This document shows, piece by piece, positions 44,993 through 53,300 of a stretch of 64,000 nucleotides of DNA. Both the position numbers and the translations under genes were made by a program. Source of the DNA: Flavobacterium johnsoniae UW101 (GTDB taxonomy: Bacteria > Bacteroidota > Bacteroidia > Flavobacteriales > Flavobacteriaceae). Every line of letters starts with the position of its first letter. Positions within the stretch are counted from its first letter, which is position 1. Below the pieces are notes generated by a model. It was given only the letters and a program-made list of their open reading frames with translations, was not told the origin of the DNA and did not search any database. The stretch lies in NCBI RefSeq assembly GCF_000016645.1, contig NC_009441.1, forward strand, positions 5,952,001 to 6,016,000, written 5' to 3'.

Positions 44993-45327
44993 TGAAACTT
45001 CTTTTAGATGCCAATATATCTTGGAGAATAACCAAACTTATCGAGAATGATTTCTCAGGTTGTTTTCATTCTAAAGATATTCCCGTAAATCAACCTGCAA
45101 AAGATTTAGAAATTTGGGATTATGCTAGAAAAAACAGTTTTACTATTCTCACGCATGATGATGATTTTGAAAAATTATTACTTCTTAAAGGAGTTCCTCC
45201 AAAAGTAATTATTTTAAAAACCTTTAATAAAAACACAAAACAAATAGCTGAACTTTTAATTTCAAAAAAAGAAATCATTGAATCATTTGTATTAAATGAT
45301 GAATTAATGATTTTAGAGATTTATTAA
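44992..45327 (+). CDS. DUF5615 PIN-like toxin
   Basis: 111 residues. 'MKLLLDANISWRITKLIEN' carries the first acidic residue of the PIN-like (Mut7-C/DUF5615) fold, and 'WDYARKNSFTILTHDDDFEKLL' carries the second acidic cluster; 'PPKVIILKTFN' follows. Such proteins are predicted ribonucleases. Translationally coupled to the DUF433 gene. The pair interrupts the mannan-related genes and has repeats on both sides, consistent with lateral arrival. Confidence 0.88.
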   Translation: MKLLLDANISWRITKLIENDFSGCFHSKDIPVNQPAKDLEIWDYARKNSFTILTHDDDFEKLLLLKGVPPKVIILKTFNKNTKQIAELLISKKEIIESFVLNDELMILEIY

Positions 45328-45385
45328 ATTCAATCTCGCAAAGACGCTAAATCGCAAAGTTTATTTTTTTTATATTTAAGATTGA

Positions 45386-45473
45386 ATTGCGTCCAGCTTT
45401 AGCTGGACGTGAAAATAGCAAATATCAAAAAAGGCTTTAGCCAAACTGTCGTTAGTTTGGCTAAAGCCTTTTT
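45386..45473. repeat. Two adjacent palindromes, the second a strong terminator-like hairpin
   Basis: 'cgtccagctttagctggacg' (45390-45409) is followed by a 20-base-arm hairpin (45427-45446 with 45454-45473; core 'aaggctttagccaaact') with T-runs on both flanks. It can terminate the toxin operon and the convergent GH3 gene. A further 'cttagctgaagctagg' (45492-45508) repeats the 'tagct' theme. Confidence 0.65.
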
Positions 45474-45565
45474 CTATTCAAATCTTAATTACCTTAGCTG
45501 AAGCTAGGGGCTATTCAAAAAAACTTTGAAACTTTGTCCCTTTGCCCCTTTTAACCTCAAAAAAA

Positions 45566-47863
45566 CTATTCTTTTATCTCAAAACCACTTTGCAAACCTT
45601 TATCAGAGCTTCCTCCAACTATAATTTTAAAAGTTCCCGGTTCTACTAAATAAGTTCCTTCGTTATTATAAAAACCAAGTTCTTTATCCGTTAAAGTAAA
45701 AGTTACCGTTTTAGTTTCACCTTTTTTCAGGTTAACCAATTCGAAACCTTTTAGTTCTTTTATTGGACGAACGATACTTGCATATTCATCGTGAATATAC
45801 AATTGCACCACTTCTTTTCCATCATAATTCCCTGAGTTGGTAACCTCAACGCTTACCTGAACCTTTTCTCCTTTTGCAAAAGATGTTTTATTTAGTTTCA
45901 GGTTTTTATAATCAAAAGTCGTGTAACTCAATCCAAAACCAAACGGAAACTGAGGCGTTTTCTCCACATCCATATAATGCGACCAAAAAACATTTTTATC
46001 ACTGTCAATTGGTCTTCCTGTACTGTATTTGTTATAGTAAATTGGAACCTGACCTACATTTCTAGGAAACGACATTGGCAGTTTTCCGCTTGGGTTATAA
46101 TCTCCGTATAAAACTTGTGCAACAGCATTTCCAGTCTGCGTTCCTAAATGCCAAGCTTCTACAATTGCCGGAACATTTTCTGCTGCCCACGGAATACTCA
46201 ACGGACGACCATTATTTAAAACCAAAACCACGTTTGGATTTACTTTATAAATTTCTTCTAATAATTCTTGTTGCAAACCAGGCAGGTTTAAATCAGTACG
46301 GCTTCTTCCCTCACCGCTCTGGAAACCGTATTCACCTAAAACCATAACCACAACATCGGCATTTTTTGCTACTTTTTTAGCCGCTTCAAATCCGCTTTTG
46401 TCTGTTGTGTTAAAAACTGTTTCAGTTAAGAAAGTCGCTTTTTGTTTTAGTAAATCAACTCCTTTTTCAAAAGTCAGCTGATTGTCTTTATATTGCTGCA
46501 TTCCTTCTAAAACCGAAACAGCAGTATCATCAGAAGCCGCAATTCTCCAGCTTCCCAACGGACTGTTTTTATCATTTGCCAAAGCACCAATCAAAGCGAT
46601 TTTCTGCCCTGATTTCTTTAACGGAAGCAGATTATTTTCGTTCTTCAATAAAACGATAGATTTCTTTGCCATATCCAAAACGCCTTCGTTATTGACTTTA
46701 CTTCCAACAACTTCTTTTTCGCGTTTTTCATCACAATATCGGTACGGGTCATCAAATAATCCCAATTCAAATTTCACACGCAAAATTCTGCGAACAGCAT
46801 CATCAACCAAAGCTTCTTTTACTTTTCCAGATTTTACCAAATCAACCAGTTTTGCCACATATAAATACGATTCCATATCCATATCAGAACCTGCAATTAC
46901 CGCTTTTGCCGTTGCATCAGCTTCGTCTTTTGCATAACCGTGTGCAATCATTTCGCGAATCGAAGCATAATCAGAAATTACAAAACCATCAAACTTCCAT
47001 TTTCCTTTTAAAATATCTCTTTGCAAGAAAGCATTTCCCGTTGCAGGAACACCATTCAAAGTATTAAACGAATTCATAAACGTGCGAACTCCAGCTTCAA
47101 CCGTCGCTTCAAAAGGAGGCAAAACTGAATTGTACAATTTAGAATTACTAATATCAACGATGTTGTATTCCAAACCAGCTTCAACATAACCATACGCTGC
47201 AAAGTGTTTCGCACAAGCCGCAATTGTATTTACTTTAGCCAAATCAGCAACAGTTTCTCCTTGAAAACCTTTTACCCTTGCGTAACCAACTTTACTTCCT
47301 AAATACGGATCTTCTCCCGCGCCTTCCATCACACGTCCCCAGCGCGCATCATTTGCCACATCTACATTTGGTCCAAATGTCCAGTTAATTCCAGATGCCG
47401 AAGCTTCATCTGCCGCAATTGCAGCCGACTTTTTAATTGCTTCTAAATCCCAACTTGCCGCTTCTGCTAACGGAATTGGACTTAACGTTTTATAACCATG
47501 TATTACATCAAAACCAATAATTAACGGAATTCCCAAACGCGTTTCTTCAACTGCAATCTTCTGCACGGCACGAACTTCTTTTACACCGCGAACTGTTAAC
47601 ATTGAACCGACTAATCCTTTTCTTAAATGTTCGTATTTTAATTCAGCTGTTCCGCCTTTTGGAGCTGGTCCCGTTACGTCCCAAAAACCGTTATATTGGT
47701 TCATCTGCCCCACTTTCTCCTCCAAAGTCATCAAAGGCAAAAGCAAATCAATTCTTTGCTCAATAGTTTTGTTTTTATCCAAATACGGCTTTTTTTGTGC
47801 ATTCATATTTCCAACAGTAAACAGGGACAAAACCCCAATAATTATTATTTTTTTATTTTTCAT
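45566..47863 (-). CDS. GH3 beta-glucosidase/beta-glycosidase, BglX-like
   Basis: 765 residues. Signal peptide up to 'NMNAQ' (residue 23). GH3 N-domain: 'GIPLIIGFDVIHGYKTLSPIPLAEAASWD', 'GPNVDVANDARWGRVMEGAGEDPYLGS', 'CAKHFAAYG', and nucleophile Asp298 in 'FDGFVISDYASIREM'. The GH3 C-domain carries 'GEYGFQSGEGRSRTDLNLPG', and a fibronectin-III-like domain ends the protein ('VEVTNSGNYDGKEVVQLYIHD'). Like E. coli BglX it should be a periplasmic exo-beta-glucosidase. In this context it may trim glucose from glucomannan oligosaccharides. No GH2 beta-mannosidase is present in the window, so a beta-mannosidase role is also possible. Confidence 0.94.
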   Translation of the reverse strand: MKNKKIIIIGVLSLFTVGNMNAQKKPYLDKNKTIEQRIDLLLPLMTLEEKVGQMNQYNGFWDVTGPAPKGGTAELKYEHLRKGLVGSMLTVRGVKEVRAVQKIAVEETRLGIPLIIGFDVIHGYKTLSPIPLAEAASWDLEAIKKSAAIAADEASASGINWTFGPNVDVANDARWGRVMEGAGEDPYLGSKVGYARVKGFQGETVADLAKVNTIAACAKHFAAYGYVEAGLEYNIVDISNSKLYNSVLPPFEATVEAGVRTFMNSFNTLNGVPATGNAFLQRDILKGKWKFDGFVISDYASIREMIAHGYAKDEADATAKAVIAGSDMDMESYLYVAKLVDLVKSGKVKEALVDDAVRRILRVKFELGLFDDPYRYCDEKREKEVVGSKVNNEGVLDMAKKSIVLLKNENNLLPLKKSGQKIALIGALANDKNSPLGSWRIAASDDTAVSVLEGMQQYKDNQLTFEKGVDLLKQKATFLTETVFNTTDKSGFEAAKKVAKNADVVVMVLGEYGFQSGEGRSRTDLNLPGLQQELLEEIYKVNPNVVLVLNNGRPLSIPWAAENVPAIVEAWHLGTQTGNAVAQVLYGDYNPSGKLPMSFPRNVGQVPIYYNKYSTGRPIDSDKNVFWSHYMDVEKTPQFPFGFGLSYTTFDYKNLKLNKTSFAKGEKVQVSVEVTNSGNYDGKEVVQLYIHDEYASIVRPIKELKGFELVNLKKGETKTVTFTLTDKELGFYNNEGTYLVEPGTFKIIVGGSSDKGLQSGFEIKE

Positions 47864-47880
47864 GGTTAGTTAGTTTTTTT

Positions 47881-48016
47881 TAAGCTTCTAAGGTGCTGAG
47901 ATACTAAGATTCTAAGGTTAACGTTTTGGGCGTGTCCCTCCGGGTCGGGCTATCCGTTTCAAGTCCTCGCACTTCCTTCGTCAGGCTGTGGGCTTTTCAC
48001 TTCTATCCCTCACGCG
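47881..48016. repeat. Complex intergenic repeat (tctaaggt units and gggcgtgtccctccgggtcg element)
   Basis: 47883-47920 is built of 'ttctaaggtgctgagatacta'-like units. 47928-48016 starts 'gggcgtgtccctccgggtcg' and ends 'tccctcacgcg', markedly more GC-rich than its surroundings. I recall this start and end as a widespread intergenic repeat of flavobacterial genomes. There is no credible gene in the 393-base gap. Confidence 0.5.
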
Positions 48017-48065
48017 AACGGTTTATTGAGAACTTTTTTGGCTTTCCACTTTCTACACACAATCT

Positions 48066-48183
48066 TGTCATCCTGAGCGGAGTCGAAGGACACACAACTA
48101 GCTCCACACAGAATGTCGCCAATCTTTGTCTAACTACTTATTGTGTCTCTCTTTGCGGGGCTTCGACTCCGCTCAGCCTGACA
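48066..48183. repeat. MITE-like element with inverted ends (tcctgagcggagtcgaagga)
   Basis: Left end 'gtcatcctgagcggagtcga' (48067-48086) and right end 'cttcgactccgctcagcctg' (48161-48180) are imperfect inverses about 70 bases apart. A related copy lies in frame inside the radical SAM gene at 58024-58048. Confidence 0.6.
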
Positions 48184-48209
48184 AAAGCAAACAAAAAACC
48201 TGCGCTAAC

Positions 48210-48235
48210 CTGTTCAATCAGTAAAATCCGCGGGC
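48210..48235. repeat. Second copy of the ctgttcaatcagtaaaatc repeat
   Basis: Nearly identical to the right arm of the inverted repeat at 39817-39924. Confidence 0.5.
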
Positions 48236-48256
48236 AAAAAATCTAAAATCTACATT

Positions 48257-49636
48257 CTAAAATTCTGACGTAAAACAAGAAGCTGGCAGATTGGCTTTAT
48301 TAAACAAATCTGGCTGAATTGTATTTCCCCAGGCAAACCTCACTTTTACCGGATTAAATACTTTTTTACTTGTCAAAATCACCTCGTTATTTTTAATTGA
48401 AGCTTCGGCTGGATAAAAAACTCCATCAGTTGCCGCAACTTCAAATTGATTTGAAATTTTGTTTTTAAAATATAATCCGTCAGCGTAATCAAAAGAGACT
48501 GTCACTTTATTTTTATTTGTTTTAATTTCTTTAAAAAGCGGTCCGTTAACCAAATTATGATTTGTTTTGTACGTTTCCGCCAAAGCCAGATCTGCCAGAC
48601 GAATTCCAACCGACTTTTTGTTTTTTGGATGAATATCAATCGTATCTGAAATGTCAGAAGTCAAAACCATTCCTGTTTTTGGAACTTCTTTTAAAATTTT
48701 TCTTTGAGAATTTCTAACCGTTACGTTCGAGAAATTATTTGTTCCGTTTTTATAAGGTGCAATCTGAACAAAATAAAAAGGGAATTCATCATTCCAGGCT
48801 TTTCTCCATGAAGCAATCAAAGCTGAAAGCGTTTTATCGTAAACCAAAGAACCCACATTCGATTCGCCCTGATACCAGATTGTTCCTGCAATTTTAAATC
48901 CTGTTATTGGAGCAATCATAGCATTATAGGCACGTCCCGGCTGATGTGGTCCATATTCTTGTTCATTTAACTTCTTAGCATTTTCTAATAAAACTGGATC
49001 ATTTTGAACGACTTCTTCCGGCATCCAGATTTCGGCTGGAGTTCCGCCCCAGTTTGAAGAAATCAATCCAATTGGAACATTTTTTAAATCTTCGCGCAAA
49101 CGTTTGGCAAAAAAATAACCAACGGCACTGAAATACTTCATGGTTTCCGGAGTCGATTCGACCCAATTCCCCAATACATTATTCTGCGGAGTTACGGCAG
49201 TCGATTTTGAAACCGTAAAAAATCGAATATTCGAATTTGCGGCATTTTTTACTTCTTCATCGCCATTCTCGATTCCCCAGCTGGCCGACATTTCCATATT
49301 CGACTGTCCGGAACAAACCCAGACTTCTCCAATTAAAATATTTTTAAGTACAACTTCATTATATCCTTTAATCGAAATTGTATAAGGTCCGCCCGCCTCA
49401 GGAGTTTTAATAGTCAGTTCCCATTTCGCCTGATTATTGGCAACGGTTTTATATTCCTGATTGTTCCAGCCCGAAACTAGTTTAATTTCTTCTTTTGGAT
49501 TTGCCCAGCCCCAGATTTTAACTTCAGAATTGCGCTGTAAAACCATATTATCTCCAAAAATATTAGGAAGCGTAATATTTGCCTTTACTGAAACACAAAT
49601 CATTAAAAAGAAAACAAATAGTAGATTATTTTTCAT
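48257..49636 (-). CDS. Sialate O-acetylesterase-type SGNH esterase (SASA family), probable mannan acetylesterase
   Basis: 459 residues. Signal peptide 'MKNNLLFVFFLMICVSVKANITL'. An N-terminal beta-domain ('NIFGDNMVLQRNSEVKIWGWANP') is followed by the SGNH catalytic domain with nucleophile Ser112 in 'IGEVWVCSGQSNMEMS', 'SSNWGGTPAEIWMP', 'IAGTIWYQGESNVG', and the catalytic His in 'TIDIHPKNKKSVGIRLADLAL'. Family members remove acetyl groups from sialic acid or from plant hemicelluloses. In this locus acetylated glucomannan is the reasonable substrate. Its start overlaps the end of the upstream CE2-like gene by 11 bases, so the two esterases are translationally coupled. Confidence 0.92.
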   Translation of the reverse strand: MKNNLLFVFFLMICVSVKANITLPNIFGDNMVLQRNSEVKIWGWANPKEEIKLVSGWNNQEYKTVANNQAKWELTIKTPEAGGPYTISIKGYNEVVLKNILIGEVWVCSGQSNMEMSASWGIENGDEEVKNAANSNIRFFTVSKSTAVTPQNNVLGNWVESTPETMKYFSAVGYFFAKRLREDLKNVPIGLISSNWGGTPAEIWMPEEVVQNDPVLLENAKKLNEQEYGPHQPGRAYNAMIAPITGFKIAGTIWYQGESNVGSLVYDKTLSALIASWRKAWNDEFPFYFVQIAPYKNGTNNFSNVTVRNSQRKILKEVPKTGMVLTSDISDTIDIHPKNKKSVGIRLADLALAETYKTNHNLVNGPLFKEIKTNKNKVTVSFDYADGLYFKNKISNQFEVAATDGVFYPAEASIKNNEVILTSKKVFNPVKVRFAWGNTIQPDLFNKANLPASCFTSEF

Positions 49637-50726
49637 TTAAAAGCTTTTTTAAAAATGGTCCATATTCATCTGCCAGAACTTTATGATCGGCAACATCTGG
49701 ATGACCTGTACAGCCTTTTGGCGTCATAGGTTTAAATTTAAAAATCTGGATTGCTTTGTGGTTTTTATCTTCTGCAAAAGCATTTTTTACTTTTTTGAGG
49801 CACTCTTCAAAAACTACTCCTTTTTCGCCGTTAACCATTGGACTGTTTGTAATGACAATCTGCACATTTGGATTATGCTCGTACAGCATTTTTATAAAAT
49901 TGATGTAATTTGAAACATATTTAGAAGCATTAAAAGGCAGACGTTCTTTTTTGCCGTCTCCGTCCGAAAAATCATTTGTTCCTAAAGCAATACTGATAAT
50001 ATCAGGCTGAAAAGCAAAATCGTATTTAGGTTTTGAAGAATCTTTGGTTAAATATAAATTCGGATAAGCGTCCGGCATTATGACTTCATCTTTGTTTTCA
50101 TCATTCCAGTTTCTGTACATTCCAATTCCCGAAACTGAGCTCATTAAATATGCTGCTCCAATTGCTCTTGAAAGTGTTGGTCCATAAGCATAATAACCAT
50201 TATGATGATCTAAATATTCACCTTTATCACAAGGAACATCAGACGGATCACTTGCGGCGCCGCAGGTAATAGAATCTCCAATGAATTCGATTTTCTTTTT
50301 CTTTTTAAAAGAAATTGCAGTCAGTTTTGCTGTTGTTCCGGTAAATAAAATACCACCGCTGTGCGCTTCAGTATTTTTATAAATTTCTAAACGATGTTCT
50401 TTTTTATTTGAAGTTACTTTTATTGGAAATGACTGTGCTGCCCCTTTTTCAATTCTGATTTTTCCAATATATTTTCCATCCAAAACCAACTGAACATAAT
50501 TATGATGTTCATAAGAATCTACGCTTTGAAGTGAAATTGAACATTCGTTTCCTGTAAAATTAAAAGTTACAGAAGAAGCAGTTCCAATTAAAATGACGTT
50601 ATCATTTTGAAGTTTATCTATTCGGCCTTCGTATAAAAAAGTTTTTGCTGAATTTTGAATTTGTGAGGTTGAAATAATTGAATTCAACAAAAACAAAATT
50701 AAAAGAGCTCTTTTTTTGAGAAACAT
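49626..50726 (-). CDS. CE2-type acetylesterase (jelly-roll plus SGNH domain)
   Basis: 366 residues. Signal peptide up to about residue 22. N-terminal beta-sandwich (30-140; 'YEGRIDKLQNDNVILIGTASSVTFNFTG', 'VQLVLDGKYIGKIRI') followed by a GDSL/SGNH hydrolase: Ser152 in 'KIEFIGDSITCGAA', Gly/Asn blocks 'IGMYRNWN' and 'IISIALGTNDFSDGDG', and the C-terminal Asp-His pair in 'GHPDVADHKVLADE'. This two-domain order is the hallmark of carbohydrate esterase family 2, which deacetylates gluco- and galactomannan at O-6 (also O-3/O-4). First gene of the esterase operon; a TAnnTTTG element lies 31 bases upstream. Confidence 0.92.
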   Translation of the reverse strand: MFLKKRALLILFLLNSIISTSQIQNSAKTFLYEGRIDKLQNDNVILIGTASSVTFNFTGNECSISLQSVDSYEHHNYVQLVLDGKYIGKIRIEKGAAQSFPIKVTSNKKEHRLEIYKNTEAHSGGILFTGTTAKLTAISFKKKKKIEFIGDSITCGAASDPSDVPCDKGEYLDHHNGYYAYGPTLSRAIGAAYLMSSVSGIGMYRNWNDENKDEVIMPDAYPNLYLTKDSSKPKYDFAFQPDIISIALGTNDFSDGDGKKERLPFNASKYVSNYINFIKMLYEHNPNVQIVITNSPMVNGEKGVVFEECLKKVKNAFAEDKNHKAIQIFKFKPMTPKGCTGHPDVADHKVLADEYGPFLKKLLNEK

Positions 50727-50757
50727 AATTTATTTGTTAAAATATAAATGCAATTCA

Positions 50758-50783
50758 CAAATATATTTCAAATACTGTTTCAA
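50758..50783 (-). promoter_or_regulatory. Possible promoter of the esterase operon
   Basis: Minus strand TATATTTG (50758-50765), with TTG at 50781-50783 (15-base spacing, shorter than consensus), about 30 bases before the CE2-like gene. Confidence 0.4.
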
Positions 50784-50946
50784 AAAAGATACTAAAACGT
50801 CAAAAAGCAATAAAAAAACACCACATAAACACATCATTTCATTTGTTAAAACTGTTAATTCTTACAATTAGTAACGAGGTATTCTTTTGATTTACAAAAT
50901 TTAGAGTCTATCTTTATCGATTCAATATTTTCTTACTTACAAAAAA

Positions 50947-51456
50947 ATGAGGTCATATCTTTTCACAGCTTTATTATCTATTACGCTATTTTCTTCTTTT
51001 ACCGTAAAAAAGAGCGAAAAGCAGACTTTAATTGATAATCGAAAAATTCAAACCGAAATCAATAGAGATTCTATCATCGAATATGCTAAAAAGTATTTAG
51101 ATACGCCTTATAAATATGCCAGCAGTGATCCTAAAAAAGGATTTGACTGTTCTGGTTTTGTGAGTTATGTTTTTAAAAATTTTGGCATGAATCTGCCAAG
51201 AAGTTCCGGCAGTTACAAAAACTTAGGAACTGCCTTAAAACCTGAAGATTTTAAAGTTGGAGATATTTTAGTTTTTTACGGATATAAAGACAGAACAGTT
51301 ATAGGCCATTTGGGAATAATCTGTGAAGCTGACGGAATGCATTCTAAATTCATTCATGCTTCATCAGGAAAAGCACAAAAAGTAACTATTACCGCATTAG
51401 ACACAGAACATTATACCAAACGTTTTTATAAATGTATTAATGTTTTACCTGAATAA
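50947..51456 (+). CDS. NlpC/P60 family cell-wall peptidase
   Basis: 169 residues. Signal-like N-terminus (MRSYLFTALLSITLFSSF). The NlpC/P60 domain has Cys68 in 'KGFDCSGFVSYVF', His121 in 'VIGHLGII' and His137 in 'FIHASSGKAQ', the full Cys-His-His triad. It should hydrolyse D-gamma-Glu-diaminopimelate bonds or related linkages in peptidoglycan. It stands alone, followed by a repeat element and a convergent L,D-transpeptidase gene, another wall-modifying enzyme. Confidence 0.94.
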   Translation: MRSYLFTALLSITLFSSFTVKKSEKQTLIDNRKIQTEINRDSIIEYAKKYLDTPYKYASSDPKKGFDCSGFVSYVFKNFGMNLPRSSGSYKNLGTALKPEDFKVGDILVFYGYKDRTVIGHLGIICEADGMHSKFIHASSGKAQKVTITALDTEHYTKRFYKCINVLPE

Positions 51457-51463
51457 TTTTTCA

Positions 51464-51525
51464 GCCACAAATTAAACAGATTAACACAGAAATTTTATAA
51501 TCTCTTAAATCCTTTAATCCGTGGC
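51464..51525. repeat. Imperfect palindromic repeat (gccacaaattaaacagatta)
   Basis: Left part 'gccacaaattaaacagatta' and right part 'aaatcctttaatccgtggc' are rough inverses. It is related to the units at 3096 and 20693, and located between convergent genes where it may aid termination. Confidence 0.5.
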
Positions 51526-51583
51526 AGTAGACAATAAACTTTTTTTGAAAATTTGGAATTTCAAAATTGGAGTTTAAATCTTT

Positions 51584-53155
51584 TTATTCTTCTGTCAATA
51601 ATTTAAGCAGACTTTCATCTCTTTGATAAATGTCTTTATAAAAATTTAAATTGCCTTCGCGGTCTACCCATGCAGTAAAATATCCTATATAAACTGGGAA
51701 TTTTTTCTTTATAGTGTACCAGCTTTCTTTTCCTGCATGCATGGCTTTATCAATTCGGGCTTCCGTCCATTTTGGATCTTCTTTTAATATTTCAATTGCC
51801 AGTTCACGAGGTTTTGCTACACGCACGCATCCGTGGCTAAAGGCTCTGCTTTCTCTCTCAAACAAACTTTTTGACGGCGTATCGTGCAGATAAATATTGC
51901 TTGAATTTGGAAACAAAAATTTCACTAAACCAAGTGAATTATTTTTCCCTGGAAGCTGACGAACGGCGCCATTGTTCCATTCAAGGTTTTTCTGAGCCAG
52001 ATAGTTTTTATTTTTAGCCATTCCGGGTTTTATCTCTTTAGCAATAATACTTGGAGGCACATTCCAGTACGGACTGAAAACAATATTACTCATTGTTCCG
52101 CTGAAAATAACCGTTTTGGTCATCGCTTTTCCAACCACAACCGGAGAAGTAAATGCAATTTGTCTGTCGCGGATAAGATATAATTTAAATTCAGGAATAT
52201 TTACTTCGATATACTGCTGTCCTTTTTCAAGTTTAGGATCAATCCATCGGCAGCGTTCCATATTTACAATAATGGTTTTAATACGGTCTGAAACCGGAAT
52301 ATTCAAATCGGTAATATGTTCTGGAAGAATCGTATTTTTTGGTGCAAAACCATGATGCAGTTCATAACTTTTTAATCCTTTTATTAAAGTAGAATCGCAG
52401 ACTGCACTTTTATTGTCTTCTTTAATATCCTGAGTAATAAAAAGTCTTTCTCTTATTTGAGAAACAATTGGAGATGAATCTCCAAGTTTTAAACTCTTAT
52501 AAGCATCATCAATTTCTATGGTTTTCCAGCCTCCATTTTTTTCTATTTCTCTATAACGTTTAAGAGCATCGCGCAGTTTGTAATACTGGCTGAACATTTT
52601 ACTTTTCTTATCGTCGTTTATAGTCGATTTTTCAAAAATAGAATCTGAGAAAACCTGATAATTTAGTTTTTTTCTTGGCAGAAGCCATTCTAATGAAATC
52701 GAAGTTTTTTCATCAAATCCCCTGTATACTTTTTCGGCATAGTAGAAATACAAATTTGTAATCATTAAATCTGTATTCACTTTTGAAAGTTTATTATCAG
52801 CATTTCCTTCAAAAACAGCATTGATTTCTTTGTACGGAAAATTTGCTTTTAACCCTTCGTTTTCTAATCCTTTGTATTTATTAAACAAAGTATTTCCAAA
52901 CTCCACTACACCTTTATTATCAAGCCATAATTGTGTGGCGTTTTTCTTTTTATATAAGGATTTAACCTGCTCTTCAAAATTTTTCAATTTCGGGTAAGTC
53001 TCATAAAAACTTGCAATAGCCGTTGTATCTATCGTAAGCCTGAGTTCAGGGACAACTGCTTTTTCTTTCTTTTGATTTTCTTCTTTTTTATCTCCTTTAC
53101 AGGAAACTGCTAAAAACAGAAACACAAAAGCGATAAATGAACACCAAATTTTCAT
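51584..53155 (-). CDS. L,D-transpeptidase, YcbB/LdtD-like lipoprotein
   Basis: 523 residues. Lipobox 'LAVSCKGDK' (Cys19) with a Lys/Glu-rich linker. The N-terminal scaffold domain (about 50-220) contains 'KKNATQLWLDNKGVVEFG'. The peptidoglycan-binding-like part has 'LKLGDSSPIVSQIRERL'. The YkuD catalytic domain runs from 'RCRWIDPKLEKGQQYIEVNIPEFKLYLIRD' to 'NIYLHDTPSKSLF' and 'AFSHGCVRVAKPRELA', with the catalytic Cys in SHGCVRV. Such enzymes make 3-3 cross-links in peptidoglycan in the periplasm and are beta-lactam tolerant. Monocistronic. Confidence 0.94.
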   Translation of the reverse strand: MKIWCSFIAFVFLFLAVSCKGDKKEENQKKEKAVVPELRLTIDTTAIASFYETYPKLKNFEEQVKSLYKKKNATQLWLDNKGVVEFGNTLFNKYKGLENEGLKANFPYKEINAVFEGNADNKLSKVNTDLMITNLYFYYAEKVYRGFDEKTSISLEWLLPRKKLNYQVFSDSIFEKSTINDDKKSKMFSQYYKLRDALKRYREIEKNGGWKTIEIDDAYKSLKLGDSSPIVSQIRERLFITQDIKEDNKSAVCDSTLIKGLKSYELHHGFAPKNTILPEHITDLNIPVSDRIKTIIVNMERCRWIDPKLEKGQQYIEVNIPEFKLYLIRDRQIAFTSPVVVGKAMTKTVIFSGTMSNIVFSPYWNVPPSIIAKEIKPGMAKNKNYLAQKNLEWNNGAVRQLPGKNNSLGLVKFLFPNSSNIYLHDTPSKSLFERESRAFSHGCVRVAKPRELAIEILKEDPKWTEARIDKAMHAGKESWYTIKKKFPVYIGYFTAWVDREGNLNFYKDIYQRDESLLKLLTEE

Positions 53156-53234
53156 ACTATTTTTTTTGATAAAAGTAGAAAAGTTTTGATAAAAACAAAG
53201 CTCCTCAAAAAATAAAAAAACATTAAATTAAGAC

Positions 53235-53270
53235 AAAAAAAGCTCCAAATACATTACATATTTGGAGCTG
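53235..53270 (-). terminator. Terminator of the DUF1573 gene
   Basis: Arms 'agctccaaata' (53241-53251) and 'tatttggagct' (53259-53269) with a seven-base loop; on the minus strand a T-run follows. Confidence 0.85.
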
Positions 53271-53300
53271 CCACGATATAACCAACCTATTTAAAATTTT

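Noticed and set aside
46482..46937. Open frame of 151 codons antisense to GH3
   Set aside because: Shadow of the GH3 gene, rich in Ser/Phe as expected from the reverse complement; no start context or homology signal.
47926..48246. Open frame of 106 codons in the gap between GH3 and the esterase genes
   Set aside because: The frame runs through three dispersed repeat elements, and the peptide resembles the usual spurious translation of such repeats.
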